Source: an uncultured Roseicyclus sp.
Lineage (GTDB): Bacteria; Pseudomonadota; Alphaproteobacteria; Rhodobacterales; Rhodobacteraceae
Direction of reading: 5' to 3'
NCBI GenBank assembly: GCA_937139335.1
Contig: CAKZPN010000065.1
Span: 61,034-125,033 of the forward strand
DNA: 64,000 nt
A program made the translations under genes and the position numbers. The notes below the pieces were generated by a model, which saw only the letters and a list, made by a program, of their open reading frames with translations, was not told the DNA's origin and did not search any database. The stretch's first letter is position 1, and the number at the start of each line of letters is the position of its first letter. Below, in pieces: positions 35,847 through 45,118 of the stretch.

Positions 35847-36419
35847 ATGCACGATAGCCCTCTTCTCAAGTCAGCGGTGTTCAGCGGCATCCTCCTGGTG
35901 CTTGTCGTGCTGACCCATGAGATCATCTGGCCCCTGGAAGAGATCCTGTTTGGCGAGTTCTTCCAGCATGCCGTGCTGGTCTATCTGCCGCTGGGCTACT
36001 GGGTTATCGTTGCCTACTACGAACGCTGGTGGGCGTCGGTATACCTTGCGCCGGGCCTGGCCATCGGTCTGATGTGCTACGGCAACCCGGAGGTATCGCT
36101 GGCCGGCCAGATCGGGAATCTGGTCGTGCTCGCAACCTCCGCACCGCTGGTCTTCGCGTTCTTTTCCTGGGCGTCGGATCGGGAAAACGAACCGATGAGC
36201 GAACCGGTGGCCTGGCGCCTGATCGTGGCCGTGGGCATCGTTTCGGCGATCGTGAACTCGCTTGGCCTGCACATCGTGCGCTACCACGTCTTGCCCGATG
36301 CGGTCAGCCTCCCCAGCATCATGCAATATACCACAAGCGGGGCGCTCGGGCTGTTCCTTTGCCTCATCGTCCTGTCGGTCGTATTCCGGATCCGGAACAA
36401 GGTCATGAAGACGAACTGA
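35847..36419 (+). CDS. Integral membrane protein of unknown function, six helices
   Basis: A 190-residue protein with about six hydrophobic segments (around residues 9-28, 43-59, 63-80, 87-109, 127-146 and 166-183). The charged loops are short (SDRENEPMSEPVAW). GGAGG precedes ATG 35847. I do not recognise a family. It is convergent with cmk, 13 nt between stops, and belongs to the apparent insert between cmk and rpsA. Confidence 0.7.
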   Translation: MHDSPLLKSAVFSGILLVLVVLTHEIIWPLEEILFGEFFQHAVLVYLPLGYWVIVAYYERWWASVYLAPGLAIGLMCYGNPEVSLAGQIGNLVVLATSAPLVFAFFSWASDRENEPMSEPVAWRLIVAVGIVSAIVNSLGLHIVRYHVLPDAVSLPSIMQYTTSGALGLFLCLIVLSVVFRIRNKVMKTN

Positions 36420-36432
36420 CTCTGCCCGCGAC

Positions 36433-37047
36433 TCACGCAGGCCGCTTCGCCCGCACAGCGGCGAAGGCTGCGGCGACCGCTTCGTCCACCCGCATCTCGC
36501 TTGTATCGAGCACGAGCGCATCCTCGGCGGCCAGCATCGGCGCGGTTGCCCGGTCGGCATCGCGGGCGTCGCGGCCGCGCACATCAGCCAGCACGGTGGC
36601 ATAGTCGGTGGGGTAGCCCGCCTCCTGCAACTCCTTGCAGCGGCGTGCGGCGCGCACTTCGGCGCTGGCGGTCACGAACAGCTTCACCTCGGCCTCGGGG
36701 CAGATCACCGTGCCGATGTCGCGCCCGTCCAGCACCGCACCGCCCGACCGGCGGGCAAAGGCGCGCTGGAAATCCAGCAGCGCCGCGCGCACCTCGGGAA
36801 TCACCGCGACCTTGCTGGCCGCCTCGGCGATGACCGCGGTGCGCAGGGCATCCGGCTCCGCCAGGTCCTCCGGTGTCAGACCCTGAGCGGCGGCGATGGG
36901 CGGCTCGCCCGCCAGCATCCGGCGCCCCACGGCACGGTAGAGCAACCCGGTGTCGAGATGCGCAAAGCCGAACCGCTCCGCCACCGCGCGACCGATCGTG
37001 CCCTTGCCCGCCGCGGCGGGTCCGTCGATGGCAACCGTAAATCCCAT
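36433..37047 (-). CDS. cmk: Cytidylate kinase
   Basis: A 204-residue (d)CMP kinase. P-loop '[20 protein letters not shown]', '[16 protein letters not shown]', '[20 protein letters not shown]' (CMP binding) and '[20 protein letters not shown]' are canonical. It phosphorylates CMP and dCMP. The start is ATG 37047; the longer frame is not part of it. It follows aroA with a GFA-family gene between. Confidence 0.95.
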   Translation of the reverse strand: MGFTVAIDGPAAAGKGTIGRAVAERFGFAHLDTGLLYRAVGRRMLAGEPPIAAAQGLTPEDLAEPDALRTAVIAEAASKVAVIPEVRAALLDFQRAFARRSGGAVLDGRDIGTVICPEAEVKLFVTASAEVRAARRCKELQEAGYPTDYATVLADVRGRDARDADRATAPMLAAEDALVLDTSEMRVDEAVAAAFAAVRAKRPA

Positions 37048-37109
37048 GGGTGGTGTTTGAACCAGAGGACCGCGCGCGCCACAAGACCCGAGGCGGTCGG
37101 CCCTGTTCC

Positions 37110-37508
37110 TCAGGGGTCCATCCGCGGGCCGCTGCGACCCTCGGCCCAGCACGGCAGGCTGTCGCCGACCCGGTAGTAATCGCCGTGATCGGCGTAGAAG
37201 ATGTGCCCGTCCATCTGCAGCCCGGTCGCCCCGTCCAGTGCGCCCGCCATCAGGTAGACGAGGCCGTCGTATTCTTCCCAGAACAGGTAGGAGCCGCAGG
37301 TGGGGCAGAACCCCCGCCGCGCCGAAGCACTGCTTTCGTACCAGCACACCTCGCCCGCAACGCTCACCGCCTCCCAGGGCGCGGGCACGGCGGCGGTGAA
37401 ATGGCCGCTGATCTTGCGGCATTGCGTGCAGTGGCAGGCGGTGACAGGGCCAAGCGGGGCCGTGACATCGTAGCGGACGGCGCCGCAGAGGCAGGAGCCT
37501 TGGACCAT
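37110..37508 (-). CDS. GFA family protein (CENP-V/GFA zinc-binding)
   Basis: A 132-residue zinc protein: '[12 protein letters not shown]' and '[11 protein letters not shown]' with the CxC and CxxC pairs near residues 6-31, then '[12 protein letters not shown]' as the second CxxC. The family includes Gfa (S-hydroxymethylglutathione synthase), but most small members have no proven activity. It is inserted between aroA and cmk on the same strand. Confidence 0.88.
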   Translation of the reverse strand: MVQGSCLCGAVRYDVTAPLGPVTACHCTQCRKISGHFTAAVPAPWEAVSVAGEVCWYESSASARRGFCPTCGSYLFWEEYDGLVYLMAGALDGATGLQMDGHIFYADHGDYYRVGDSLPCWAEGRSGPRMDP

Positions 37509-37582
37509 GGACGTCTCTCCTCGCGGTGTGGCGCCTCCAGCCTAGTCCGTCACGCGCCATCGGGACAATGGCGGGTGGGCAC

Positions 37583-38938
37583 TCAGCCCCGGTTCGCCCG
37601 ATCGAGCCGCGCGCCCAGCTGCCGCATCAGCGGCTCGAACACCGGGAACGAGGTTGCGATCGGCCCCGCGTCATCCACCGTGATCGGACTGGCGGAGGCG
37701 AACCCGGCACAGAGGAAGGACATCGCGATGCGGTGATCCAGATGCGTGCGCACCGTCACGCCGCCGCCAACACCCCCTGCCCCTCGGCCATGCACGATCC
37801 ACCAGTCCGGCCCGTCCTCGACCTCGACGCCGGCAGCCCGCAGCCCGTCGGCCATGGCGGCGATCCGGTCGCTTTCCTTCACCCGCAGCTCCTTGACCCC
37901 CCGCATGACGGTCGCCCCGGTCGCGTTGGCCGCGACGATGGACAGGATCGGATATTCGTCGATCATGCTGGCCGCGCGTTCCGGCGGCACCTCCACGCCC
38001 TTCATGTCCGGCGAATAGCGTGCGCGCAGGTCGGCGACCGGCTCGCCACCTTCCTCGCGTAGGTTCTCGTAGCTCAGGTCCGCCCCCATCTCGCGCAGCG
38101 TCTCGAAAAGGCCCGCGCGGGTGGGGTTCAGCCCGATGATCGGCACGAGGACGTCCGAGCCCTCGACGATCAGCGCGGCGCAGACAGGGAAGGCGGCGGA
38201 GCTCGGGTCGCGCGGCACAGTGATGGTCTGCGGCCGCAACTCCGGCTGGCCCGTGAGCGTGATCACCCGCCCCTCCGGCGTCACCTCGGTCGTGATCTCG
38301 GCGCCGAAACCCGCCAGCATGCGTTCGGTATGATCACGCGTCGCCTCGGCCTCGATCACCACGGTCTGGCCCGGCGCGTTCAACCCCGCCAGCAGCACGG
38401 CGGATTTCACCTGCGCCGAGGGCACCGGCGTCGCGTAGCGCACCGGCAGCGGTTCGGCCGCGCCGGTCAGCGTCATCGGCAGGCGCCCGCCCGCGCGACC
38501 AACGGCAGTGGTGCCGAAGAGCGCCAGCGGGTCCGTCACGCGCGCCATCGGGCGCGAGCGCAGCGAGGCGTCGCCGGTGAAGGTCGCACTGATCGGGCAG
38601 GTCGCCATCGCGCCCATGATCAGCCGCACGCCGGTGCCGGAGTTGCCGCAGTCGATCACATCCTCGGGCTCGGCGAAGCCGCCGACGCCCACGCCATGCA
38701 CATGCCAGGTGCCGTCCTCATCGCGTGTCACCTCGGCCCCGAAGGCGCGCATCGCCTTGGCGGTGTCGAGAACGTCCTGTCCTTCGAGCAAGCCGGTGAT
38801 CACCGTCTCCCCGACCGCCAGCGCGCCCAGGATCAGCGAACGGTGCGAGATCGACTTGTCCCCCGGCACCTCCGCCACGCCTGTCAGCGCCGTGCCCTTG
38901 CGGGCGGTCATCGGTACGGGATCGCCATGGCCGGACAT
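37583..38938 (-). CDS. aroA: 3-phosphoshikimate 1-carboxyvinyltransferase (EPSP synthase)
   Basis: A 451-residue shikimate-pathway enzyme. '[20 protein letters not shown]' (S3P site), '[17 protein letters not shown]' and the PEP-binding C-terminal '[20 protein letters not shown]' are all present. The loop [20 protein letters not shown] is in class-II-like form. The start ATG 38938 has GAGGAGG 12 nt upstream. Confidence 0.96.
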   Translation of the reverse strand: MSGHGDPVPMTARKGTALTGVAEVPGDKSISHRSLILGALAVGETVITGLLEGQDVLDTAKAMRAFGAEVTRDEDGTWHVHGVGVGGFAEPEDVIDCGNSGTGVRLIMGAMATCPISATFTGDASLRSRPMARVTDPLALFGTTAVGRAGGRLPMTLTGAAEPLPVRYATPVPSAQVKSAVLLAGLNAPGQTVVIEAEATRDHTERMLAGFGAEITTEVTPEGRVITLTGQPELRPQTITVPRDPSSAAFPVCAALIVEGSDVLVPIIGLNPTRAGLFETLREMGADLSYENLREEGGEPVADLRARYSPDMKGVEVPPERAASMIDEYPILSIVAANATGATVMRGVKELRVKESDRIAAMADGLRAAGVEVEDGPDWWIVHGRGAGGVGGGVTVRTHLDHRIAMSFLCAGFASASPITVDDAGPIATSFPVFEPLMRQLGARLDRANRG

Positions 38939-39280
38939 GCTCGGGTGCCTCCTCAAGGATCTGCCTGCGCCTGATAGACGGGCGCGGGGGAGCCGTAAAC
39001 TCCCCCCGGTGGTTCAGGCGGGCGTCTGGCGTCCGGCGAAAGCGTCCAGCGGAGCGCGAGACTGGTGGAGGTCGGTCGGAAGGGCATTCGAGGGAGGACG
39101 GCATGGCGTCAAGCAGGGCCCGGAGCCTGGCATTGTCGGGTCGCACGGTGAACAAAATCTTCTATCCAGACAAAGCCATTAATCCAAAATTAACCGTCTG
39201 CAGGTTCACTCCCGTCTGACGATGGGACGCGAGTGTGACACCGGGCGCAGGTGCGCCTTACTCTGAAATCAGGAACGGAC
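38939..39280. other. Intergenic region between divergent aroA and Hint gene 2
   Basis: No gene is visible in these 342 nt. The part next to aroA is G+C-rich. From about 39150 it becomes A+T-rich (AACAAAATCTTCTATCC) and contains a perfect CtrA-type site at 39179-39193. Confidence 0.5.
39179..39193. promoter_or_regulatory. CtrA-type full site TTAA-N7-TTAA upstream of Hint gene 2
   Basis: TTAA (39179-39182), seven bases TCCAAAA, TTAA (39190-39193) match the full alphaproteobacterial CtrA consensus. It lies 88 nt before the start of the Hint-domain gene at 39281, a fitting activator distance. Confidence 0.6.
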
Positions 39281-40207
39281 ATGGCTGATTTTGTAGCAAC
39301 GAACTATATTACCCTGCTTGTCGTAAACGCGACGGTTCCAGGCCAGTTGTCTTGGCTGTTCGAGACCAACAACGTCACCACTGCCGGTGTCGTTACCGAC
39401 GTCGGCAACGACGGGATTTTGACGCAAGGCGTGGACACCTTTATATCCGGTTCGACCTATACCGGGTTCTATGTCGATGTTGACGGGCAGTTCTTCGGGA
39501 TCTTCAGGCATGGCCCGACCGGCACGTATTACATCCCGTACGACAGGGAACAGATGAACCTTGGCCATGGCATCCCGATCCTTCCCGCAATTGTCGCCCG
39601 CACCACCACGCTGTTCGACGCCACCCTGGAAAACGCCGCCAACTGCTTCCTGACCGGCACCCATATCGCCACGCCCGGGGGCGAACGCCCGATCGAGACG
39701 CTCCAGCCGGGCGATCTCGTCCTGACCGCCGACGGCACCGCCACACCCGTGCTCTGGGTCTGGCAGCAGAAGATCACCAACATCTTCGGCCTCGGCGAGG
39801 CGCGGACGCCGGTCCGCGTGGCGGCGGGCGCGCTTGGCGCGGGCTGCCCGTCCCGCGACCTGATCGTGACCGCCGATCACGCGTTGGTGGTCGATGGCAT
39901 GCTGATCAACGCGGGCGCGCTGGTGAACGGCACGACGATCCGCTTCGAACCCTTGTCGCGCATGCCGGCGGAGTTCACCTACTGGCACATCGAGACCGAG
40001 GCGCATTCCGTCCTGATGGCCGAGAACTGCCCGGCCGAGAGCTTTGTCGACTACACTCCGCGCGAAGGGTTCGACAACCACGCCGCCTATCTCGAGCGTT
40101 ACGGACAGGACCGGCTGATCGAGGAGATGCCCATGATCCGCATTTCCACCCCGCGGCTTCTGCCCCCGGACCTGCGCGTGCGGCTCGGGATCTCCCGCGC
40201 CGCCTGA
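39281..40207 (+). CDS. Hint-domain protein 2 (Hedgehog/intein-type)
   Basis: A 308-residue protein. The N-terminal 120 residues are beta-rich with no classical signal peptide (MADFVATNYITLLVVNATVPG). The Hint_2 domain runs from about residue 125: 'NCFLTGTHIATPGGERPIET', 'LQPGDLVLTADGTATPVLWV', the TxxH block 'IVTADHALVVDG' and 'LMAENCPAESFVDY'. Both catalytic features (Cys, TxxH) are kept; the intein C-terminus is not. It is the second such gene in 5 kb and shares domain order with the one at 34272, though sequence identity is limited. A CtrA-type site lies upstream. Confidence 0.87.
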   Translation: MADFVATNYITLLVVNATVPGQLSWLFETNNVTTAGVVTDVGNDGILTQGVDTFISGSTYTGFYVDVDGQFFGIFRHGPTGTYYIPYDREQMNLGHGIPILPAIVARTTTLFDATLENAANCFLTGTHIATPGGERPIETLQPGDLVLTADGTATPVLWVWQQKITNIFGLGEARTPVRVAAGALGAGCPSRDLIVTADHALVVDGMLINAGALVNGTTIRFEPLSRMPAEFTYWHIETEAHSVLMAENCPAESFVDYTPREGFDNHAAYLERYGQDRLIEEMPMIRISTPRLLPPDLRVRLGISRAA

Positions 40208-40303
40208 TCGGGCTTTACAACGCGGCGATTCCACCCTATCCGGCGCTCTTCAACCGGGGCCCGACACCCTTGGAGGCAGCCCCTTCGGATATGGAGAATA
40301 GCA

Positions 40304-40933
40304 ATGGCTGGTGAGATTCCAGATCTTATCGCCGAGGCACGGACGGGGACAGGCAAGGGGGCCGCCCGTCAAGCTCGCCGTGAAGGCAAGGTGCCCGGGG
40401 TCGTCTACGGTGGCGGCGCGGATCCGATCGCGATCCAGATCCCCTACAACGTGCTGCTCAAGCGGCTCAAGCAGGGGCGGTTCCTGTCGACCCTCTTCAA
40501 CCTCAAGGTCGAAGGCCAGGACGATGTTCGCGTGATCTGCCGCGGCGTCCAGCGCGACGTCGTCAAGGATCTGCCCACGCATGTCGACTTCATGCGTCTG
40601 CGCCGCACCTCGCGCGTGGCCCTGTTCATCCCCGTGGAATTTATCAACCACGAGGACGCGCCGGGTCTGAAGCGCGGCGGCGTCCTCACGGTGGTGCGTC
40701 CCGAGGTCGAGCTGGTCGTGACCGCGGGCGAAATCCCCGATCACATCACGGTCGACCTCGAGGGTCGATCCATCGGCGACGTCATCCACATTTCGGATGT
40801 GGTGCTGCCTGAAGGCGCGAAGCCCACGATCGACCGCGACTTCGTGATCGCGAATCTGTCGGCACCCTCCGGCCTTGTCAGCACGGACAACGCCGAAGCC
40901 GCGGAAACCGAAGCGGAAGACGAAGAGGCCTGA
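40304..40933 (+). CDS. rplY: 50S ribosomal protein L25 (Ctc/TL5 form)
   Basis: A 209-residue protein with the N-terminal L25 domain ('[27 protein letters not shown]' region) and the C-terminal TL5/Ctc domain ('HPDHIT'-type beta domain, '[20 protein letters not shown]'). It binds 5S rRNA. The last 20 residues are acidic. GGAG lies 10 nt before ATG 40304. A terminator follows. Confidence 0.95.
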   Translation: MAGEIPDLIAEARTGTGKGAARQARREGKVPGVVYGGGADPIAIQIPYNVLLKRLKQGRFLSTLFNLKVEGQDDVRVICRGVQRDVVKDLPTHVDFMRLRRTSRVALFIPVEFINHEDAPGLKRGGVLTVVRPEVELVVTAGEIPDHITVDLEGRSIGDVIHISDVVLPEGAKPTIDRDFVIANLSAPSGLVSTDNAEAAETEAEDEEA

Positions 40934-40959
40934 GGCCTCCGATCCTTCGCCTGGATTTG

Positions 40960-40986
40960 AAACGCCGCCCCCACCGGGCGGCGTTT
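40960..40986 (+). terminator. Rho-independent terminator after rplY
   Basis: An 11-bp stem, AAACGCCGCCC (40960-40970) and GGGCGGCGTTT (40976-40986), has a 5-nt loop CCACC. The arms are the same as those of the terminator after rpmE at 30252. Confidence 0.85.
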
Positions 40987-41003
40987 CCCGTTTCGGTGCG
41001 GCC

Positions 41004-41726
41004 CTAGTCCTCCGGCGGCTCGGGCCCGTCGCCCGCGCCCCAGACCTTGCGGAACCCCAGCACCTTGCCCCGCGACGTCACGGGATCGTAGGTCATGTCC
41101 ATCGCCGACATGAGGTCGACGATCTTCTTGATCGTCCGCGCCGGGTATTTCTTCGGGTGCAGCTCCAACACGCAGAACCGCAGCGGGCATTTCCAGAGCC
41201 GGTTGAACATGTCGGCCTCGGCGCCCTCGACATCCATCAGCACCACATGCGGCTTGTGCGCCCGGATCAGGTCGTGAATGGACACGAGCGGCACTTGCAC
41301 CGCCCGGCCACCCCGCCCGTCGAGGCTCGAGCCGGTGTAGCCATCGGAAATCGCGAACTCCGCCGCCGCGCCTTCCTCCACCGGGCCGGTCGCGGCGCCG
41401 TGGATCAGCGTGACGCCGGACAGGCCGTTGCGGGCAAGGTTGGCCTCGATCACCGGCAGAAGGTCCGGGTTCGCCTCCACCGACATCACGTTGGCGGGAT
41501 CCGTTCGCATCGCGCAGAGCGCGGTGACATAGCCGATGCCGGCGCCCAGTTCGAGCACGCGAAAGCCCGGCCGCACGCAGCGGTCGGCGGCCCGCGCCTC
41601 GTCGGCCTCGTAGCTGCCATCGGCCAATTTCTCGACGATCGACGGCGTGGCAAGCCCCCCGGGCAGGCGCAGGGACAGCCCGTTCAGGTAGAAGTCATGC
41701 ACTGGCGGGGCCTCGGATTTTGACAT
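41004..41726 (-). CDS. FkbM family methyltransferase
   Basis: A 240-residue SAM-dependent methyltransferase. Motif I 'RVLELGAGIGYVTALCAMRT', 'NVMSVEANPDLLPVIEANL' and 'PHVVLMDVEGAEADMFNRLW' follow the FkbM order. These enzymes O-methylate sugars or other hydroxyls; no acceptor can be named. The start ATG 41726 gives MSKSEAPPVHDFYL. It is on the opposite strand between rplY and pth. Confidence 0.87.
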   Translation of the reverse strand: MSKSEAPPVHDFYLNGLSLRLPGGLATPSIVEKLADGSYEADEARAADRCVRPGFRVLELGAGIGYVTALCAMRTDPANVMSVEANPDLLPVIEANLARNGLSGVTLIHGAATGPVEEGAAAEFAISDGYTGSSLDGRGGRAVQVPLVSIHDLIRAHKPHVVLMDVEGAEADMFNRLWKCPLRFCVLELHPKKYPARTIKKIVDLMSAMDMTYDPVTSRGKVLGFRKVWGAGDGPEPPED

Positions 41727-41781
41727 GCACGTATCCATCATGGGCGTCCGCATCGCCCATGACCATGGCAATTTCCAGGCG

Positions 41782-42807
41782 TCAGGTCGCGGGCGCGACG
41801 CCAAGATCGTCGTCCGACAGCCGGATCAGCGTCTTGCCCGCCGACATCGCTTCGGCATAGGCGGCGATGCCCTCCGTCGCCCTGTCCAGCGGCACGATCC
41901 GCGCCACGTCGCTGACCGCGAAGCCGCCCTTCAGCGCCTGTGTCGCCTCGCGCGCCTGCCACAGCATCTGCGGCAGGCTCTTGCGTGGCAGATACTTCGA
42001 CAGCCAGAACCCTTGCACCGTGGCCTCCTTGAAGATCATCGTGCCGGGATGGAGCTGGATGGCGGCCTGAGCCAGCGCGCCGTAGACCAGGACCTCGGAC
42101 CGGGGCGCCAGCGCTTCGACCAGCCGCCCAGTCAGGTCGCCGCCCACCGCGTCGAAGGCCATGCGGCAGCGCATATCGCGGCAAAGCTGCGCGAGATCGG
42201 CGTCAAAGCGGGCGTCGGAGGAATTCAGCACATGGCGCGCGCCCTCCGCCTCCAGCGCGGCAACCTGCTCGGCACGGCGCACGGTGTTGATGACCGTCAC
42301 GCCCTTCGCCTCCGCCCGCTTGCGGATCATGCGGCCGAGTTGCCCGCCCGCCCCGGTAGAGACGACGGCGCGGTGCCCGCCCTTCTGCGCCAGCGACAGC
42401 AGCGAGATGGCGGTGAGCGGGTTCACCGCCGACATCGCGCCCGACCCGAGCGACACACCCGCCGGCAGCGGGATCGCGCGGGCGGCGGCGACCACGGCGT
42501 ATTCGGCCCACATGCCACCCGTCCCGGTCGCCAGCGCCACGCGCCTGCCCATCATCCAGCGCGCCATCAGCCCCGCGCCCGATGCCACGACCGTCCCCGA
42601 GCCCTCCAGCCCCGGCACGAAGGGATATTCGGCCTTGGTGCCGTATCTCCCTTTCACCGTCATCAGGTCCGACGGGTTCACGGGCGAGGCCGCCATCCGC
42701 ACCAGCATCTGCCCGGCCTTCGGGCGCGGCACCGGCACCTCCTGCACCTCCAGCGCATCCTCGCCCGTCAGCATCAGCGCGCGCATGGTTTCCGGGGTCT
42801 CGGGCAT
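41782..42807 (-). CDS. Zinc-free alcohol dehydrogenase/quinone oxidoreductase (MDR family)
   Basis: A 341-residue medium-chain dehydrogenase/reductase. GroES-like N-terminus: 'EVPVPRPKAGQMLVRMAASP VNPSDL' and 'PFVPGLEGSGTVVASG'. The Rossmann part has 'AVVSTGAGGQLGRMIRKRAEAKG'. It lacks the zinc ligands of alcohol dehydrogenases, so an NADPH-dependent quinone or enoyl-thioester reductase is most likely. AGGAGG lies 7 nt before ATG 42807. It is divergent from pth. Confidence 0.87.
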   Translation of the reverse strand: MPETPETMRALMLTGEDALEVQEVPVPRPKAGQMLVRMAASPVNPSDLMTVKGRYGTKAEYPFVPGLEGSGTVVASGAGLMARWMMGRRVALATGTGGMWAEYAVVAAARAIPLPAGVSLGSGAMSAVNPLTAISLLSLAQKGGHRAVVSTGAGGQLGRMIRKRAEAKGVTVINTVRRAEQVAALEAEGARHVLNSSDARFDADLAQLCRDMRCRMAFDAVGGDLTGRLVEALAPRSEVLVYGALAQAAIQLHPGTMIFKEATVQGFWLSKYLPRKSLPQMLWQAREATQALKGGFAVSDVARIVPLDRATEGIAAYAEAMSAGKTLIRLSDDDLGVAPAT

Positions 42808-42916
42808 GGATCGCCTCCTGTCAGGGTCGCCTAACCCTGCCACGCCTGCTTCGTGCTTGGCAAACACGGGCTTGGCTGGCATCACCGGACCGCGGACAGA
42901 GAGCGGGGCAACGGCA

Positions 42917-43591
42917 ATGCAGCTTTGGGTCGGACTGGGCAATCCGGGTGCGAAATACGCCGCCAACCGGCACAACATCGGCTGGATGGCGGTGGAGCGG
43001 ATCGCGTCGGATCACGGCTTCGCGCCCTGGCGCGGCAAGTTCCAGAGCAGCCTCTGCGAAGGCACGCTCGGCGGTGAGAAGATCCTGCTGCTGAAGCCCG
43101 AGACCTTCATGAACCTGTCGGGCCAGTCGGTGGGCGAGGCGATGCGCTTTTACAAGCTGACGGCCGCTGACGTGACCGTGTTCCACGACGAACTGGACCT
43201 CGCGCCGGGCAAGTGCCGGGTCAAGACGGGCGGCGGGCATGCCGGGCACAACGGGCTGCGGTCGATGCACCAGCATATCGGCGAGGCCTACAACCGCGTG
43301 CGGCTGGGCATTGGGCATCCGGGGCACAAGGACCGCGTCGCGGCCTACGTGCTGTCGGATTTCGCCAAGGCGGAACAGGACTGGCTCGACGACCTGCTGC
43401 GCGGGATCTCGGATGGCGCGCCGGAGCTGGCGAAGGGCGACAGCGGCAGGTTCCTGAACGCCGTGGCGCTCCGCACCGCGCCGCCGCGGTCCTCCACGAC
43501 GACGAAGCCGGAGACGCCGAAAGCCGCCGAGGACGAACCTGGCCCCGACACGCGCAGCGCGATGCAACGTCTCATGGACAAGTTCCGGTGA
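42917..43591 (+). CDS. pth: Peptidyl-tRNA hydrolase
   Basis: A 224-residue Pth. 'LWVGLGNPGAKYAANRHNIG' with catalytic His near residue 20, 'LLKPETFMNLSGQSVGEAM' and 'GGHAGHNGLRSMHQHIG' are canonical. The last 35 residues (RSSTTTKPETPKAAEDEPG) are an unusual low-complexity tail. It recycles peptidyl-tRNA. It usually follows rplY, but here two minus-strand genes lie between. Confidence 0.95.
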   Translation: MQLWVGLGNPGAKYAANRHNIGWMAVERIASDHGFAPWRGKFQSSLCEGTLGGEKILLLKPETFMNLSGQSVGEAMRFYKLTAADVTVFHDELDLAPGKCRVKTGGGHAGHNGLRSMHQHIGEAYNRVRLGIGHPGHKDRVAAYVLSDFAKAEQDWLDDLLRGISDGAPELAKGDSGRFLNAVALRTAPPRSSTTTKPETPKAAEDEPGPDTRSAMQRLMDKFR

Positions 43592-43613
43592 TCCGGCCCC
43601 CGCGGGCCCGCGC

Positions 43614-44684
43614 ATGACGGTCCCCGACAGCGACATCCGCAGCGCCTTTCGGGATCAGGGCGGGGCTTGCGCCCGCCTCGGCTCGCCCTTCATGGGCCGG
43701 CTGATGCCGTTGCTGGCCGACCGGTTGCGGCCCACGACCGCCGTGGCGCGCCGGGTACTCGACTGGGCGGGCGATGTCGGGAGCGGCGGGCAATCGGTGC
43801 CTTTGCGGCTTGCCGGAGCCCTGCACGGGCTGGTTCTGGACCGCGTCGACCACGCGCTGACGGCGGCTTACCCGCCGCGGGAGGTCGACGACGACACGCT
43901 GTTCGCCGCCGTCGAGGCGGCGATGACCCGGCACGAGGCGCGGCTGATGGCCTGGCTCGACCACGCGCCGCAGACCAACGAGGTGCGCCGCTCCGCCGCC
44001 CTCATCCCGGCGATCTGGTGGGCGCTGGCGCATCACGACCTGCCGGTGGTGCTGTCGGAACTGGGTGCAAGCGCCGGGCTGAACCTGTCGCTCGATCGTT
44101 TCGCGCTGATGATCAATGGCACGGTCCACGGCCCCGCCGACAGCCCGGTGCGGCTAATACCGGAGTGGACCGGCCCCGTGCCGCAACCCCACCCCATCCG
44201 CGTCATCGAGCGCGCGGGCATCGACCTGAATCCGCTCGACCCGTCCGACCCGCAGCACGCGCTGCGGCTCTGCGCCTTCCTCTGGCCGGATCAGCCCGCG
44301 CGGCTGGCGCTGACCCGTGGCGCGATCGACCTCAGCGCGGTGGTGCCGGAGCGGGGCGATGCCGCCGCATGGTTGGACACGCGCCTTGCCGAGCCGCGTC
44401 CCGGCCGGTTGCACATCGTCTACCACTCCATCGCCTGGCAGTATTTCCCGCCAGCGACCCGCACCACCGCCCGCGCCGCCCTCGACGCTGCCGGGGCGCG
44501 GGCGACACCCGACGCGCCGCTCGCCCATATCGCGCTGGAGGGAGATGGCGACAGCCACGGCGCGGCCTTGACCGCGCAGATCTGGCCGGCCCCGCCGGGG
44601 TGTGAGGGGCCGCAGACGCTCGGGCGGGCGGATTTCCACGGGCGCTGGGTGGAATGGCGGACGGGGTCATTGCCTCTGGCCTGA
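43614..44684 (+). CDS. DUF2332 family protein
   Basis: A 356-residue cytoplasmic protein of the DUF2332 family. 'AFRDQGGACARLGSPFMGRL' opens the domain, 'GLVLDRVDHALTAAYPPREV' and 'VLSELGASAGLNLSLDRFA' are conserved blocks, and the C-terminal 'VYHSIAWQYFPPATRTTARA' resembles a methyltransferase-like fold. No activity is established. It begins 22 nt after pth. Confidence 0.8.
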   Translation: MTVPDSDIRSAFRDQGGACARLGSPFMGRLMPLLADRLRPTTAVARRVLDWAGDVGSGGQSVPLRLAGALHGLVLDRVDHALTAAYPPREVDDDTLFAAVEAAMTRHEARLMAWLDHAPQTNEVRRSAALIPAIWWALAHHDLPVVLSELGASAGLNLSLDRFALMINGTVHGPADSPVRLIPEWTGPVPQPHPIRVIERAGIDLNPLDPSDPQHALRLCAFLWPDQPARLALTRGAIDLSAVVPERGDAAAWLDTRLAEPRPGRLHIVYHSIAWQYFPPATRTTARAALDAAGARATPDAPLAHIALEGDGDSHGAALTAQIWPAPPGCEGPQTLGRADFHGRWVEWRTGSLPLA

Positions 44685-44731
44685 GGACCGTTACCTTGGA
44701 AGGCAACGGATCAACTCAGGGGAGACCCGCA

Positions 44732-45118
44732 ATGGCAATCTCGATGGCGCCTTCGGTCAACGTGCATGGCGGACCGCTGCAAAGCTGCTCGCTCGACCCG
44801 ATGACCGGCTTTTTCCGCAACGGGGCCTGCGACACCTGCGCCGACGACCGTGGCAGCCACACGGTCTGCGCGGTGATGACGGCGGAGTTCCTCGCCTTCT
44901 CGAAATATGTCGGCAACGACCTCTCGACGCCCAGGCCCGAATTCGGCTTCGCCGGGCTGAAGCCGGGCGACCAGTGGTGTCTTTGCGCGGGGCGGTTCCT
45001 GCAGGCGCACGAGGACGGCGTGGCACCGCGCGTGAACCTGGCCGCGACACACATGGGCGCGCTGGAGATCGTGCCGCTGGAGGTGCTGGAGGATTGCGCG
45101 CTCGACGCCGGCGTGTGA
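44732..45118 (+). CDS. DUF2237 family protein
   Basis: A 128-residue protein of the DUF2237 family: 'NVHGGPLQSCSLDPMTGFFR', 'HTVCAVMTAEFLAFSKYVGN', 'FGFAGLKPGDQWCLCAGRFL' and 'VNLAATHMGALEIVPLE'. The conserved Cys residues (CSLDP, CDTCADD, CAVM, CLCAGR) suggest a metal site or disulfides. Function unknown. The start ATG 44732 has GGGGAG. Confidence 0.85.
   Translation: MAISMAPSVNVHGGPLQSCSLDPMTGFFRNGACDTCADDRGSHTVCAVMTAEFLAFSKYVGNDLSTPRPEFGFAGLKPGDQWCLCAGRFLQAHEDGVAPRVNLAATHMGALEIVPLEVLEDCALDAGV

Noticed and set aside
34272..40207. Hint domains as inteins or homing elements
   Set aside because: No C-terminal His-Asn splice junction, no endonuclease domain and no host extein; they are stand-alone Hint proteins.
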